Source: Actinomycetes bacterium (lineage in GTDB: Bacteria > Actinomycetota > Actinomycetes > Actinomycetales > Cellulomonadaceae). Taken from it: a DNA stretch of 6,282 nucleotides. Where the stretch lies: contig JAEWEI010000034.1 in the NCBI GenBank assembly GCA_023389545.1, positions 1 through 6,282 on the forward strand, written 5' to 3'. Below are positions 5,941 through 6,282 of the stretch, piece by piece. The number at the start of each line of letters is the position of its first letter. The first letter of the stretch is position 1. The notes beneath the pieces are model-generated. The model was not told where the DNA came from, did not search any database, and worked only from the letters and a program-made list of their open reading frames with translations. The position numbers and the translations under genes are program-made.

Positions 5941-6282
5941 CTACTTGCCGACCGGCGTGATCGTCTTGAGGATGATCCCGTTGTCCCAGGCCTTCCACGA
6001 CGCGGCGAACGCGTACTTGTCGTCGTTGGACGGCCAGCCCTCGGCGCGGCTGGTGTTGAACTCGGTGAGCGTCGAGTTGATGTAGATCGGGATGTAGGGC
6101 AGGTCGTTCACGATCTGCTCCTGCACGATCGCGTACTGCTTGAGCTGCTCCGCCTCGTCGTTGGTGGAGCCCGCGGCGCGGACCGCCTCGTCGACGATCG
6201 GGTTGGCGTAGCGCGCGAAGTTGCCGGAGATGGCGGACTCGCCCACCGGGGTGGTGTTGTCGCTGTGGTAGCGCTGGTTGTA
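5941..6282 (-). CDS. Family-5 extracellular solute-binding protein, C-terminal fragment
   Basis: The minus-strand frame is open to the window edge and ends at TAG 5943-5941. It gives the last 113 residues of a protein whose family usually runs to 500-600. The pattern GNFARYANPIVDEAVRAA, then EAEQLKQYAIVQEQIVNDLPYIPIYI, is the standard end of the DppA/OppA-type (SBP_bac_5) fold: a 'y.Np..D.l...' segment followed by the 'q.i...dlPyiPl' strand. In Gram-positive bacteria these are secreted lipoproteins that capture the ligand outside the membrane and deliver it to the permeases. The signal peptide would lie beyond the window. It is the first gene of the transporter set visible here. The ligand-determining lobe is mostly missing, so the substrate cannot be judged. 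Confidence 0.85.
   Translation of the reverse strand, partial: YNQRYHSDNTTPVGESAISGNFARYANPIVDEAVRAAGSTNDEAEQLKQYAIVQEQIVNDLPYIPIYINSTLTEFNTSRAEGWPSNDDKYAFAASWKAWDNGIILKTITPVGK

Noticed and set aside
1..6282. CRISPR array, tRNA/rRNA, insertion sequence or phage element
   Set aside because: There are no regularly spaced repeats, transposase or integrase motifs, terminal repeats or RNA-gene folds. Composition is uniform and the gene content is ordinary chromosomal metabolism and transport.

Overview
The window looks like ordinary chromosomal DNA of a very GC-rich actinomycete. Coding is dense, GTG starts sit alongside strong AGGAGG-type ribosome-binding sites, and the maltokinase belongs to the actinobacterial trehalose/maltose-1-phosphate (GlgE) pathway. 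A saprophytic Micrococcales-type organism (Cellulomonas/Isoptericola-like) fits the mix of ROK regulator and oligosaccharide-type transporter. That placement is inferred from gene content, not from a marker gene.

Layout: positions 1-726 (+) are the C-terminal half of a maltokinase whose start lies left of the window. All other genes are on the minus strand, so they are transcribed from right to left. Their order is: the 3' end of a family-5 solute-binding protein (6282-5941), a DppB-type permease (5874-4885), a DppC-type permease (4876-3905), a DppD/OppD-type ATPase (3908-2991), a DppF/OppF-type ATPase (2994-2182), a 179-bp gap, and a ROK-family transcriptional regulator (2002-746). The regulator and the maltokinase converge. 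Their stop codons are 19 bp apart and lie inside one long perfect inverted repeat that probably acts as a two-way terminator.

How the genes work together: the binding protein, two permeases and two ATPases form one complete ABC importer of the dipeptide/oligopeptide/nickel superfamily. The last four genes are tightly coupled: an 8-bp gap, then two 4-bp stop/start overlaps. The regulator downstream is a ROK protein that keeps the usual sugar-contact and zinc residues. Both ATPases lack the cysteine-containing tail common in peptide-type DppD/DppF subunits. Together these suggest that the importer takes up an oligosaccharide rather than peptides. This is inference and the substrate is unknown.

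I see no mobile element, CRISPR array, RNA gene or novel multi-gene system. The points of most interest are structural: the stop-codon-spanning palindrome, a compact hairpin between the binding-protein gene and the first permease gene, a 24-bp imperfect palindrome upstream of the regulator, and a Pro/Thr-repeat leader on one ATPase.
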